A stretch of 41,893 bases of DNA from Candidatus Gastranaerophilales bacterium (lineage in GTDB: Bacteria > Cyanobacteriota > Vampirovibrionia > Gastranaerophilales > Gastranaerophilaceae), in assembly GCA_900769355.1 (NCBI GenBank), contig CAAGGG010000024.1, positions 1-41,893 on the forward strand, given 5' to 3'. The notes under the pieces are model-generated. The model did not search any database, was not told where the DNA came from, and saw nothing but the letters and a program-made list of their open reading frames with translations. Made by a program: the position numbers and the translations under genes. This document shows positions 22,346-30,424 of this stretch, in pieces (position 1 is the stretch's first letter; every line of letters starts with the position of its first letter).

Positions 22346-23347
22346 TTAATACTCGTCGTCTTCCAATCTAGCTCGTCTTATAATTTCGGGATCAATTCCT
22401 CGTTTTTCAATCTTAAAAGTTTTTGCAACCTCTTTTGATTCACCACGTGATTTTTTTACGGTACGTTTCCGAGGCTTTTTTACAACTGGCTTGTCGTCTT
22501 CCGCAAGGCAATTGTACCACAAAGTCCAACAAATACTTCTCAAAGGCATCGTAAATCCGATTACAATGAATGAAAGCATTGATTTAACCAATATTGTACC
22601 AACAAGACTCGGAGTTACACCAAAACCTTCAACCAATTCTAGCGGAAGTGTTAACGCCCAAACTTCAAACATTTTTTCTAAACCTTGTGTCCAATTAAAT
22701 GCGTCGAATAAAACTCCAAAACCTTGAACAAAAAGGCAATATGTTAAAACGGTGAGAATAGCCATTAATGAAAAAGTTTTACCAAAATTCCCTTTTACAA
22801 GATATAAACTACGTTTAAAATACCCGACAGGAGAAAGTCCGTTTTCAAATGTAAAAACTTGAAAAACCAAACAGCAATATACGAATAAAATAGCTCCAAT
22901 TATTGTAAACAGAGGAATTATACTGATTATAGACATAATACTGATTAAAAACCAAATAATTATAAAAGAAAAGATTTTTTGCGTTGCTACACTATTATGT
23001 GCTCGAAAATCGTAAACTCGCCCTGTATTCATATATCCTTCCGTCATTGAGTTAAGAGCAACAAACGCAACTAGATAATCCCAAAAAGCTTTAACTAAAA
23101 TTAAAAGTCCCGGAACAACCGCAACAACAATTAACGTAATCATTGTTGAAATATCGCTTAATGCAGGATATTTGACGGCTATTTCCTGGATATTTTGAGT
23201 AAACCAAAAAGTCAATCCAAATATTAAGAATAGACCAACCAATTGCCCCAAAACAGGGAAAGCCATATATAACAAGAATTTATGTATGTTTAACACATAA
23301 ATTTTCAAACCTTCAAAAAATATAAGCCAAATACTTTTTTTCGACAT
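22346..23347 (-). CDS. Multi-pass integral membrane protein
   Basis: Membrane protein of 333 residues with about six hydrophobic segments (around 22-50, 68-88, 124-160, 192-215 and 240-268), arranged like the conserved membrane domain found in several uncharacterised bacterial families of glycerophosphodiester phosphodiesterase-type membrane region. The C-terminal 60 residues are cytoplasmic, strongly basic then acidic (KKPRKRTVKKSRGE ... RARLEDDEY). No catalytic motif is seen. AGGAGAGAT precedes the ATG. It is the first gene of the operon with the zinc ribbon, rph and probably the two secreted helical proteins. Confidence 0.8.
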   Translation of the reverse strand: MSKKSIWLIFFEGLKIYVLNIHKFLLYMAFPVLGQLVGLFLIFGLTFWFTQNIQEIAVKYPALSDISTMITLIVVAVVPGLLILVKAFWDYLVAFVALNSMTEGYMNTGRVYDFRAHNSVATQKIFSFIIIWFLISIMSIISIIPLFTIIGAILFVYCCLVFQVFTFENGLSPVGYFKRSLYLVKGNFGKTFSLMAILTVLTYCLFVQGFGVLFDAFNWTQGLEKMFEVWALTLPLELVEGFGVTPSLVGTILVKSMLSFIVIGFTMPLRSICWTLWYNCLAEDDKPVVKKPRKRTVKKSRGESKEVAKTFKIEKRGIDPEIIRRARLEDDEY

Positions 23348-23371
23348 ATCTCTCCTTTTTATCGTATAATT

Positions 23372-23384
23372 ATTTTAGTACAAA
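23372..23384 (-). promoter_or_regulatory. Promoter core (TTTGTAC-TAAAAT)
   Basis: On the minus strand TTTGTAC is followed by TAAAAT, one base different from the strings before mnmG and the 16718 gene. It lies 25 nt before the membrane-protein start codon. Confidence 0.55.
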
Positions 23385-23393
23385 CATATTTAA

Positions 23394-23421
23394 GTGAAAA
23401 GTGAAAGGTGAAAAGTGAGAA
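23394..23421. repeat. Heptanucleotide tract at start of PHP gene
   Basis: Four consecutive 7-base units GTGAAAA, GTGAAAG, GTGAAAA, GTGAGAA. The last contains a GTG that is in frame with the downstream gene. Same class of repeat, in reverse orientation, as 534-562. Confidence 0.8.
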
Positions 23422-24047
23422 GTCTTTATCAAGATGAAATGATAAATTTTACCAAAGAAGATTTTGAAAATAACAAAGTAAATTTGCACATACACACGAC
23501 TTTTTCAGATGGAAAAGCTGATGCGTTTGATATAATTCGCCAAGCCAAAGAAAAGGGATACCAAAAAATTGCGATTTGCGACCATAATACGCTTGAAGCA
23601 CATAAACAGATTTGTGATGATATTTTAATGACTGGAATTGAGTTTGATGTATGGTGCGGTTATGTATTTATGCACCTTTTGGCTTATGGAATTGATGTTA
23701 ATAATGAGAAATTACAAGCTTTTTGTGCAAAAAATAAAAGGGAAACAGAACTTGATATTGTTCGAATTTTTGCAAAACGTGATATAAAAAAACTTATTAA
23801 AGCGATACATGATGCAGGAGGAATTGCTGTACTTGCTCACCCTGCTTGCTGTTGGGCAATAAGCTTAGATAAATTTGTGAAAAAATTAATATCTTATGGA
23901 CTTGACGGTATAGAAGTTTATTATCCATACCGACGTCACAGAGGCATAATAAAATTCCACACAGCAGAAACAGTTGAAAAAATCGCAGATAAATACAATC
24001 TTATCAAAACTGGCGGAACTGATTTGCATGGATTAGAATTAGAGTAG
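23415..24047 (+). CDS. PHP-domain phosphoesterase, compact form
   Basis: Metal-dependent phosphoesterase of the PHP superfamily, close to the YciV/TrpH group that acts on 3',5'-nucleoside bisphosphates or short RNA. Motif 1 is LHIHTTFSDGKADAFDII (about 24-41), motif 2 AICDHNT (about 53-59), then VLAHPA (about 140) and GGTDLHG at the C-terminus, supplying the His/Asp metal ligands. At 210 residues it is shorter than the roughly 280 usual for TrpH, mainly in the central helical insert. Two starts are possible: GTG 23415, which lies in a heptamer repeat, or ATG 23439; neither has a clear ribosome binding site. The gene converges on the 24059 gene with 11 nt between them. Confidence 0.85.
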   Translation: MRSLYQDEMINFTKEDFENNKVNLHIHTTFSDGKADAFDIIRQAKEKGYQKIAICDHNTLEAHKQICDDILMTGIEFDVWCGYVFMHLLAYGIDVNNEKLQAFCAKNKRETELDIVRIFAKRDIKKLIKAIHDAGGIAVLAHPACCWAISLDKFVKKLISYGLDGIEVYYPYRRHRGIIKFHTAETVEKIADKYNLIKTGGTDLHGLELE

Positions 24048-24058
24048 CTAAAGTAAAA

Positions 24059-24241
24059 TTATGGCAAACTTTCCCAATAACCTTTTGATGGATTATCAGG
24101 GTTTTGGTTGATTATTGCATAGTACGTACAACCAATACCATTGCCTTGTTGCTTTGATTTTGTAGAACAAGGGTGCCCAGCAATAAACGGATAAGGAAAA
24201 TTCCCCTTTTCTAGTTCCTCATCTGAATACAATTTTGACAT
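24059..24241 (-). CDS. Short protein, possibly remnant of a pseudopilin C-terminus
   Basis: Open frame of 60 residues with an ATG but no Shine-Dalgarno. The sequence (FPYPFIAGHPCSTKSKQQG, GIGCTYYAIINQNPDNPSKG) has two cysteines and aromatic residues in a pattern that looks like real protein. GCTxxAIINQNxD resembles the C-terminal end of some pseudopilins, so it may be the leftover of a decayed pilin gene rather than a complete protein. It lies 29 nt downstream of the phosphohexomutase gene on the same strand and may be co-transcribed. I am unsure it is translated. Confidence 0.4.
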   Translation of the reverse strand: MSKLYSDEELEKGNFPYPFIAGHPCSTKSKQQGNGIGCTYYAIINQNPDNPSKGYWESLP

Positions 24242-24270
24242 TTTTAGTGTGTTTAATTTATCAACAATTT

Positions 24271-25731
24271 TTAGACATTTTGATCTACTAAAATTTCTCC
24301 AAGCATATCCAACATTGCTGTTTTTAATTTTTCACACTCTTCTTTTGTCTTTGCTTCAAATCTCAATGTAAATACAGGTTCTGTGTTACTTTGACGAATT
24401 AATGCAAAACCGCCGTCAAATACTATTCTCATACCGTCAAGTGTTATAATATCTTTGATTGCCGAACCAAAAATATCCTTATTATTTTCAACCATTTGTT
24501 GAACTTTTTGTAAAACCTCTTTTTTACGCTCATTTGGACAAGGATATCTGACTTCAGCAGATGAATAAACCTCATCAAACGGCTTCAACATATCAGAAAT
24601 CTTAAATTCAGGATTAACCTTTTTGTGTTTTGCAATAATTTCAATAATCCTACAACCTGCGTAAATCGCATCATCAAATCCATAGTATCTGTCTTTAAAG
24701 AATGTGTGACCGCTCATTTCACCGGCAAGAAGTGCGCCTGTTTCTTTCATTTTGTCTTTAATATATCCATGACCTGTTTTGCACATAACAGAATGCCCAC
24801 CGAGCTTGTCAATCGTGTCAAAAAGCACTTGTGAACACTTAACTTCACTAACAACAGTCGGACAAATATTTTTATCCTTACAATCGTCAATCAAATCTTG
24901 TGCATAAATCAAAAGCAATTTATCACCCGTCAAATACCTTCCTTCCGAGTTAACAATTCCAATTCTGTCGCTATCGCCATCGTAGGCAATACCAACATCT
25001 GCATTTTCTTTTATGACAACTTCTTTCAACGTATCCAAAGTCTTTTCTACACTAGGATTTGGGTGGTGATTAGGAAAGTTTCCGTCAGGTTCAGAAAAAA
25101 GTTCAACTACCTCGCAACCTAGTTTTTTATATAATTCAGGCCCAACGACTCCACCGGTTGCATTTGCACTATCAACAACAATTTTAATTCCTTCGCCAAT
25201 TTTTCCGAAACGAGCTTCCATATCTTTGATATAAGCCGGAATAATGTTGAATTCTTCAACTTTTCCAATATTTTGAGCACCTTCTTTTAGTTCTACAAAG
25301 TTTTTGAACGTAATATCTCGAACTTCTTTGATTTGTCCTTCGCTCAAAGTACGCTTGTTGTATGTCATTTTAAGTCCGTTATATTCTTTCGGGTTATGGC
25401 TTGCGGTAATAATTGCAGCTGCTATAACGTCATGCCCGGGAACTCCGACAACTTCAGAATAATATCCGATAGGAGTAGGTGCAAGTCCAAGATTAATTAC
25501 ATTTGCACCGGTTGATGTGATACCTTCCGCCAAAGCTTTTTCCAGTGATGGAGAGTGCAATCTGGCATCACGAGTAATCGTAATCCACATGTCTTTTTCT
25601 TGCTTGCCTGACTGCACTTTAAGCCATTCTACAAAGCCTCTTCCGGTATTATAAAATAATTCTTCCGTAATATCTTCGCCATAAATCCCTCTGATATCAT
25701 TCTTTCCAAAGGCATGTTCATATTTTTGCAT
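24271..25731 (-). CDS. Phosphomannomutase/phosphoglucomutase
   Basis: Alpha-D-phosphohexomutase converting hexose 6-phosphate to hexose 1-phosphate for nucleotide-sugar and polysaccharide synthesis; 486 residues. The phosphoserine loop is TASHNPKEYNGLK (about 115-127), the magnesium loop YDGDSDRIG (about 258-266), the sugar-binding loop GEMSGHTFF (about 345), and the phosphate-binding loop RQSNTEPVFTLRFEA near the C-terminus. The GEMSGH form favours mannose or glucose (PMM/PGM) over glucosamine. ATG 25731 has GGGAGAG before it; a 75-codon upstream extension is open but runs through the promoter region and overlaps the divergent permease gene, so I reject it. Confidence 0.95.
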   Translation of the reverse strand: MQKYEHAFGKNDIRGIYGEDITEELFYNTGRGFVEWLKVQSGKQEKDMWITITRDARLHSPSLEKALAEGITSTGANVINLGLAPTPIGYYSEVVGVPGHDVIAAAIITASHNPKEYNGLKMTYNKRTLSEGQIKEVRDITFKNFVELKEGAQNIGKVEEFNIIPAYIKDMEARFGKIGEGIKIVVDSANATGGVVGPELYKKLGCEVVELFSEPDGNFPNHHPNPSVEKTLDTLKEVVIKENADVGIAYDGDSDRIGIVNSEGRYLTGDKLLLIYAQDLIDDCKDKNICPTVVSEVKCSQVLFDTIDKLGGHSVMCKTGHGYIKDKMKETGALLAGEMSGHTFFKDRYYGFDDAIYAGCRIIEIIAKHKKVNPEFKISDMLKPFDEVYSSAEVRYPCPNERKKEVLQKVQQMVENNKDIFGSAIKDIITLDGMRIVFDGGFALIRQSNTEPVFTLRFEAKTKEECEKLKTAMLDMLGEILVDQNV

Positions 25732-25798
25732 TTTTTCTCTCCCTAATCTAATTCTTATGATAAAATAATAACATAAATAACAAATTTTTGAGAGTGTA

Positions 25799-26689
25799 AT
25801 GGAAAAATTTAAAAAGATATTTGAAAATTTAACAAATAACGAACGTTTTGCCGGTTGGGTGTTTATTTTACCGGCACTTGTCGGAACTCTGATTTTCATT
25901 ATTATTCCGGTGATTTGTTCTTTTGGGCTAAGTTTTGCCAAGTGGGATTTACTCAATCCTATTCAATTTGTCGGATTAACAAATTATAGAGAAATTTTTT
26001 CAGAAGCGTTGTTTTATAAAATACTTTTAAACACAATTGTTTTTGCGCTTGCAACATCTGTTTTGGGCGTAATTATACCGCTTGTTTTGGCTTGCATTTT
26101 GAATTCAAAAATAAGAGGGGCAGAGTTCTATAAAACAGCTTATTTTCTGCCATTTATCACGCCTATGATTGTTATCGGAGTGGTTTGGGAGTGGATTTTT
26201 GATCCTAATATCGGATTACTTAACCACGTTTTGCATTTACACATAAACTGGCTCTATGACACACATTTTGCGATGCCCGCTTTAATTATCGTTTCAGTTT
26301 GGAAACTAATCGGTTACAATATGGTAATATTTTTATCGTCACTATCCGGAATTTCTCAAAGTATGTTTGAAGCAGCCAAAATTGATGGAGCAAACGAGTT
26401 ACAGACTTTCAAAAATGTTACTGTTCCACTACTTTCGCCAACCATATTTTTTGTCGTGATAATCACTGCCATAAGTTCTTTTCAGGTTTTCGACTTAATA
26501 TATCTGATGACGCAAGGCGGGCCATTGAACAGTACAAATGTTTTAGTTTACGCAATTTATCAGAACGCTTTTGAGTATTTTAATGTCGGCAAAGCTTCCG
26601 CAATCGCTTATGTTTTATTTGTTATTATTCTTGTTTTGACGCTTGTTCAGTGGAATTTACGCAAAAAACTTGTCTATAACGAGGATTAA
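25799..26689 (+). CDS. Sugar ABC transporter permease (MalF/UgpA type)
   Basis: Inner membrane permease of a CUT1-type carbohydrate ABC importer, 296 residues with six predicted helices. The ATPase-docking EAA loop is EAAKIDGANELQTFKNVTVP (about 197-216), followed by LLSPTIFFVVIITAISSFQVFD. The last conserved run is QGGPLNSTNVLVYAIYQNAF. Its usual partners, a second MalG-type permease, a solute-binding protein and an ATPase, are not next to it; the gene downstream is a 46-residue coiled coil. It is divergent from the phosphohexomutase gene. Ribosome binding site is weak (GAGAG). Substrate unknown. Confidence 0.92.
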   Translation: MEKFKKIFENLTNNERFAGWVFILPALVGTLIFIIIPVICSFGLSFAKWDLLNPIQFVGLTNYREIFSEALFYKILLNTIVFALATSVLGVIIPLVLACILNSKIRGAEFYKTAYFLPFITPMIVIGVVWEWIFDPNIGLLNHVLHLHINWLYDTHFAMPALIIVSVWKLIGYNMVIFLSSLSGISQSMFEAAKIDGANELQTFKNVTVPLLSPTIFFVVIITAISSFQVFDLIYLMTQGGPLNSTNVLVYAIYQNAFEYFNVGKASAIAYVLFVIILVLTLVQWNLRKKLVYNED

Positions 26690-26740
26690 ATTTTGTAACA
26701 AAATCTCCTGATATATTAAAGAAATTCATAAAAACTTCCG

Positions 26741-26754
26741 TACAAATATTTGTA
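26741..26754. promoter_or_regulatory. Palindrome upstream of small coiled-coil gene
   Basis: TACAAATATTTGTA is a perfect 14-base palindrome 16 nt before the start codon at 26771, the right size and place for a repressor or activator site. Which protein binds it is unknown. Confidence 0.4.
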
Positions 26755-26770
26755 ATAGGGAGTGTATTTT

Positions 26771-26911
26771 ATGTTCGAAAATAACAATCAAGAAAAAATA
26801 CAAAAAGAAATCACAGAACTTGTTGAAAACGTTGAAAATATTAAGGAAAACGTTGATATTTACTGCGAATTAATGAAAAAAATGATACTTAATACTTCTA
26901 ATCTAAACTAA
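26771..26911 (+). CDS. 46-residue coiled-coil protein
   Basis: Small gene with AGGGAGTGTATTTT before its ATG. The product is almost entirely one amphipathic acidic helix (EKIQKEITELVENVENIKEN, then VDIYCELMKKMI) with a heptad of Ile/Val/Leu, and a single cysteine. It follows the lone ABC permease gene by 81 nt and precedes the CoA-disulfide-reductase-like gene. I do not recognise a characterised family. The ribosome binding site and consistent helix support a real gene. Confidence 0.65.
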   Translation: MFENNNQEKIQKEITELVENVENIKENVDIYCELMKKMILNTSNLN

Positions 26912-26940
26912 TGACTAATGTGAAAATTCTCAAATAAATT

Positions 26941-26946
26941 TATATT
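26941..26946 (+). promoter_or_regulatory. -10 box 6 nt before start codon (leaderless)
   Basis: TATATT ends exactly 6 nt before the ATG at 26953 and no Shine-Dalgarno is present, so transcription should start at or next to the A of the start codon. The -35 is weak. Confidence 0.5.
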
Positions 26947-26952
26947 AGTCGT

Positions 26953-28326
26953 ATGAAAATAGTTATATTAGGTGGTGTTGCAGCAGGAGCCAAAGCAGCT
27001 GCAAAGGCAAGAAGGGAATGCCCTGATGCCGAAATAAATTTATATACCGACGATACACATATTTCATATTCTTCTTGTGGTTTGCCATATTATATTGAGG
27101 GAAATTTTGAAGATTATAAGCTACTTTTAGTCGTATCTCCGGAAGATTTTGAAAAGAAAAATGTCCATATACATTTAAGAAATCGTGCCGTTAAGATTAT
27201 CCCAGAGTCAAAACAGGTTCTTATACAGGATTTGACAGCACAACGAGCCTTTCTTGCGGAGTATGACAAATTAATAATTGCAGTTGGAGCACGTCCAGTT
27301 ATTCCTAAAATTAAAAACGTAAATCTCCCAAATATTTTTACGCTCAGAAAAATCGAAGACGGCATTGCAATTAAAGAAATGACTTTAAAATCACGCCACG
27401 CAACTATTATTGGCGGTGGTTATGTTGGAATTGAACTGTTAGAAGCTTTTGTGAAACAAGGTTTAAATGTTACGCTTGTTGAATATGCACCACAAATTAT
27501 GACGACATTTGATGAAGAGATGTCTACACTTATATTAGAGCAATTAAACTCAATAAATGACGGACGATTTGAAATTCTGACATCGGAAATTGTAACCGAA
27601 TTTTCCGGAGACATTAATGGAGTAAAGGCTGTCAGAACAGGCTCAGGCAAAGAATTTGATACAGATTTTGTTGTAATATGTGCAGGAGCAACTCCAAATA
27701 TTGAAATAGCAAAAGATGCAGGAATTGAACTTGGTGTTACAGGTGCAATTAAGGTCAATGAGAAAATGGAAACTAATATTAAAGATATTTATGCCTGTGG
27801 TGATTGTGTTGAAGAACATTTAGTTGTAAGTGGTACAAAAATTTGGCTTCCGTTAGGTTCAAATGCTAATAAAGAAGGTAGAACAGCCGCAATAAATGCT
27901 TGCGGGGGAAATGATAAATTTTATGGAGTCTTAGGGTCATCTGTGACACGTTGTTTGAATTTGACTATGTCAATGACAGGTTTGCCCGAAAAAAAAGCAC
28001 AGACACTCGGCTATAAGCCTGTATCTGTAACGGTTACGAAAAATGATAAAGTTGGTTATATGCCGAATGTCAACAATATTACATTAAAGCTGATTGCGGA
28101 TTATGAAACAGGCAAACTCCTTGGTGCACAAGCTGTTGGAGCAGGTGACGCTGATAAAAGAATTAATTCTCTTGCAGCAGCACTTCTTGCAGGAATGACC
28201 GTTGATGAGTTCTATAAAAACGATTTGACCTATGCACCACCGTTTTCGCCAACAATTGATCCTTTGCTCAATGCCGCACAAATCCTTATGGGTAAGGTTA
28301 AACCGAAAGGCTCGCGAGGTATTTAG
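26953..28326 (+). CDS. CoA-disulfide reductase / NADH oxidase-like flavoprotein
   Basis: Pyridine nucleotide-disulfide oxidoreductase of 457 residues, in the group with CoA-disulfide reductase, NADH oxidase and NADH peroxidase. The FAD-binding N-terminus is VILGGVAAGAKAAAKARR; the single redox cysteine lies in YSSCGLPYYIEG (Cys about 44), as in CoA-disulfide reductase. The NAD domain has IIGGGYVGIELLEAF (about 153-167), the second FAD motif is NIKDIYACGDCVE (about 275-287), and the dimerisation domain ends with HPLL-like YAPPFSPTIDPLLNAAQ. It could reduce CoA disulfides, oxygen, peroxide or polysulfide; sequence alone does not separate these. A fit is oxygen or thiol stress defence in an anaerobe. 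The start appears leaderless. Its 3' end overlaps the convergent 28298 gene by 29 bp. Confidence 0.93.
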   Translation: MKIVILGGVAAGAKAAAKARRECPDAEINLYTDDTHISYSSCGLPYYIEGNFEDYKLLLVVSPEDFEKKNVHIHLRNRAVKIIPESKQVLIQDLTAQRAFLAEYDKLIIAVGARPVIPKIKNVNLPNIFTLRKIEDGIAIKEMTLKSRHATIIGGGYVGIELLEAFVKQGLNVTLVEYAPQIMTTFDEEMSTLILEQLNSINDGRFEILTSEIVTEFSGDINGVKAVRTGSGKEFDTDFVVICAGATPNIEIAKDAGIELGVTGAIKVNEKMETNIKDIYACGDCVEEHLVVSGTKIWLPLGSNANKEGRTAAINACGGNDKFYGVLGSSVTRCLNLTMSMTGLPEKKAQTLGYKPVSVTVTKNDKVGYMPNVNNITLKLIADYETGKLLGAQAVGAGDADKRINSLAAALLAGMTVDEFYKNDLTYAPPFSPTIDPLLNAAQILMGKVKPKGSRGI

Positions 28327-29596
28327 CAACACCTTCGCCCATAGAAAAGCAACTTGCTTGGACTCTTAAAGCTCCCTGAGCCATAAAATCAGCAGAAATA
28401 CATCTTCCGACAACAAATAAATTGTCAATATCAGCAGACATAAGGCTTTCAAGTGGCAAGGTGTAATCTTTTACGACTTCTAATGTTGAGCCGTCTTTCT
28501 CCTTGGAATGCACATCAACAGGGTAATTTGAAACAACAATAGGGTGTTCAAAGGTTTTTCCTGATTTGACATCATCAATTGTATAAACATATTTCCCTTT
28601 AATTCGCCTTGAAACCCTTATCCCAAGCATATCTGCGATGTTTGAGATATAAGCATTTTCAAATCCTTCAAGATAAATTTTACAAAAATTGGCAAGCCTA
28701 AATATGTTCTTTCTCGCTAATTGCAAGGCTTTTGACATATTGGCAACATCAAGAGTCTTTGTATAATCAATTATTCGAGGACAGTTAAATGCAATGGTAG
28801 ACGGCATTCCAGCCACTGTAAATATCTGAAAGTAGTTTCTGTCGTGGTCTTTCAGTATTCCTTTCGCTACGGCATCATCAAAGAGTGGTGCAAGAGCCCA
28901 TTTTTTGCCCTTATCCCACGTATAAGCCGTAGAAAGATGTATAAAACCGTCTATATCCTCAACAGTTGTAACATTACGGTCAGTATCAAAGTCTTTTAGC
29001 CATTTAGCAAAGCGAGGAACATCAACTCCACCCATCATAAACCGCAAACTTACAGGCTGTTCTTTATTTTTTTCTTTTAAAAATTCACAACCACAAAGTT
29101 TTCCAATTTCACAATTTCCTGTTGCGTCAATCACATATTTCGCTTCGATAGATACCGATAATTCTTTATTCTCTGTTTCTATCTTGTCGTTATATACAGA
29201 TAACATTTCTTTGGAAATAATAACGCCCTTTATCTCTTTGTTTTCAAGGATAACATCTCTTATATGGGTGTCAAAAAACACTTCCACATTGGCTTTTGCC
29301 ATCAGAGTATCGAGAGCAATTTTGGTTAGCTCAGGGTTAAACCAACCAGGGTTTCCCTGATAGGTTGCTTGACCACCAATAGAGTGAAGTTCTGAGATTA
29401 ATTCTTTGTAAAACTCAGTATTTATCTGGTGTTCACCTGATTTCATTGCTGGAACAACAAGTGCAGACGTAATTGTTCCGCCAAGATGAATGCTTTTTTC
29501 GATTAAAAGAGTTTTAAGTCCAAGTTTCCCTGCCATATAGGTGGCTGCACAACCGGCTGTTCCACCACCGACAACTATTACATCATATTTGTTCAT
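28298..29596 (-). CDS. FAD-dependent oxidoreductase
   Basis: Flavoprotein of 432 residues in the FAD-dependent oxidoreductase family that includes succinate-dehydrogenase-like and thiazole-type folds (often annotated FAD_oxidored). The dinucleotide motif is VIVVGGGTAGCAATYMAGKLG (split as GGGTAGCAA, about 9-17), followed by IEKSIHLGGTITSALV. ATG motif YVIDATGNCEIG (about 181-192) and the C-terminal DNLFVVGRCISADFMAQGALR form the remaining FAD contacts. Substrate is unknown. A loop between two strands carries VYNDKIETENKEL (about 158-170), a peptide repeated in the methyltransferase at 31192. The start codon has no ribosome binding site and sits 6 nt after a perfect -10. Confidence 0.88.
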   Translation of the reverse strand: MNKYDVIVVGGGTAGCAATYMAGKLGLKTLLIEKSIHLGGTITSALVVPAMKSGEHQINTEFYKELISELHSIGGQATYQGNPGWFNPELTKIALDTLMAKANVEVFFDTHIRDVILENKEIKGVIISKEMLSVYNDKIETENKELSVSIEAKYVIDATGNCEIGKLCGCEFLKEKNKEQPVSLRFMMGGVDVPRFAKWLKDFDTDRNVTTVEDIDGFIHLSTAYTWDKGKKWALAPLFDDAVAKGILKDHDRNYFQIFTVAGMPSTIAFNCPRIIDYTKTLDVANMSKALQLARKNIFRLANFCKIYLEGFENAYISNIADMLGIRVSRRIKGKYVYTIDDVKSGKTFEHPIVVSNYPVDVHSKEKDGSTLEVVKDYTLPLESLMSADIDNLFVVGRCISADFMAQGALRVQASCFSMGEGVAKYLASLSV

Positions 29597-29602
29597 ACTA
29601 CA

Positions 29603-29631
29603 ATTATACTAATAAACTCAAACCTTGGCAA
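29603..29631 (-). promoter_or_regulatory. Promoter giving a leaderless transcript
   Basis: On the minus strand TTGCCA (29631-29626), 17-nt spacer, TATAAT (29608-29603), then 6 nt to the ATG at 29596. Both boxes are near consensus, so the transcription start should coincide with the start codon. Confidence 0.75.
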
Positions 29632-29649
29632 AATGGTAAAGTTATATTA

Positions 29650-30294
29650 TTAATAATCCATTGTGAAATTGTTTTCTAACAGCCTTTCAGAACAATTATC
29701 ATTAGCTCTGAATTCTTTATTATAACCATCTTCATAGAAGCTGAATACATCTCGTCCATACATATTTGGTCCTTTTTCTCCATTAACATCAATTATAATA
29801 TATAAATCATTAAAAGAATAAGAGGTAACATAGTAAATAGCTCCATCAGTTGAATAAAAACCGAGCCATTCCGACATATTTTCACTATTTTGACAAGAAA
29901 GAGTTTTATTGTCTTTGGTTTTAAATGTTTCAGCTTTGTATGTTGCAGTACATTCCCCAACTTTACAGATTTTAGCTGTTTTTAAATATTTCGCAATCGT
30001 TTCCTGAATAGCTGAAAAATCGGCATAATTTGAACCATCAAAGCCATCGCAATCCCAACCGTGACAAATACCTTTACTAAAAAGTTCAATTTGGTCTAGT
30101 TCAGTAACTCCTTCATCAGCTTTCATTTTATTAAGCATATTTTCAAACACGTTTATAGATTTTTTTAACTGTGTTGCATAGACCTGCTTTTGGTGATTTT
30201 GGATAAGAGTTGGCAATGTCATAGCGGCAACTACACCTATAATTCCTAATGTTATTAAAACCTCTGCTAATGTAAACGCATGCGATTTTTTCAT
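29650..30294 (-). CDS. Pseudopilin-like protein
   Basis: Prepilin-type protein of 214 residues. The N-terminus MKKSHAFTLAEVLITLGIIG has a short basic leader, Ala6/Phe7 cleavage site, and conserved Glu11, followed by a hydrophobic helix and PTLIQNHQKQVYATQLKK. The outer domain has four or more cysteines (ICHGWDCDG, KICKVGECTAT), the signature IIDVNGEKGPNMYGRDVFSF (about 167-186) and ends NFTMDY. GAGAGGG precedes the ATG. It closely parallels the 40948 pseudopilin (QNxQKQVYA, Lys-x-CKxxEC, terminal MDY). It is a single gene; no pilus assembly ATPase, platform protein or peptidase is in the window. Role is inferred as a minor pilin or secretion pseudopilin. Confidence 0.88.
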   Translation of the reverse strand: MKKSHAFTLAEVLITLGIIGVVAAMTLPTLIQNHQKQVYATQLKKSINVFENMLNKMKADEGVTELDQIELFSKGICHGWDCDGFDGSNYADFSAIQETIAKYLKTAKICKVGECTATYKAETFKTKDNKTLSCQNSENMSEWLGFYSTDGAIYYVTSYSFNDLYIIIDVNGEKGPNMYGRDVFSFYEDGYNKEFRANDNCSERLLENNFTMDY

Positions 30295-30424
30295 AATAAA
30301 CCCTCTCTATTAAACTTTTATGCAAATAAATATTAAATATATTCTATTAATTGAGCAATATATCAATATATGTTATAATATTCCCAATTAATTGTCAATA
30401 TATACACTAGACGACCTCTTCTGA

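Noticed and set aside
25732..25956. 75-codon upstream extension of the phosphohexomutase
   Set aside because: It overlaps the divergent permease gene, and ATG 25731 has a good ribosome binding site and the family start.
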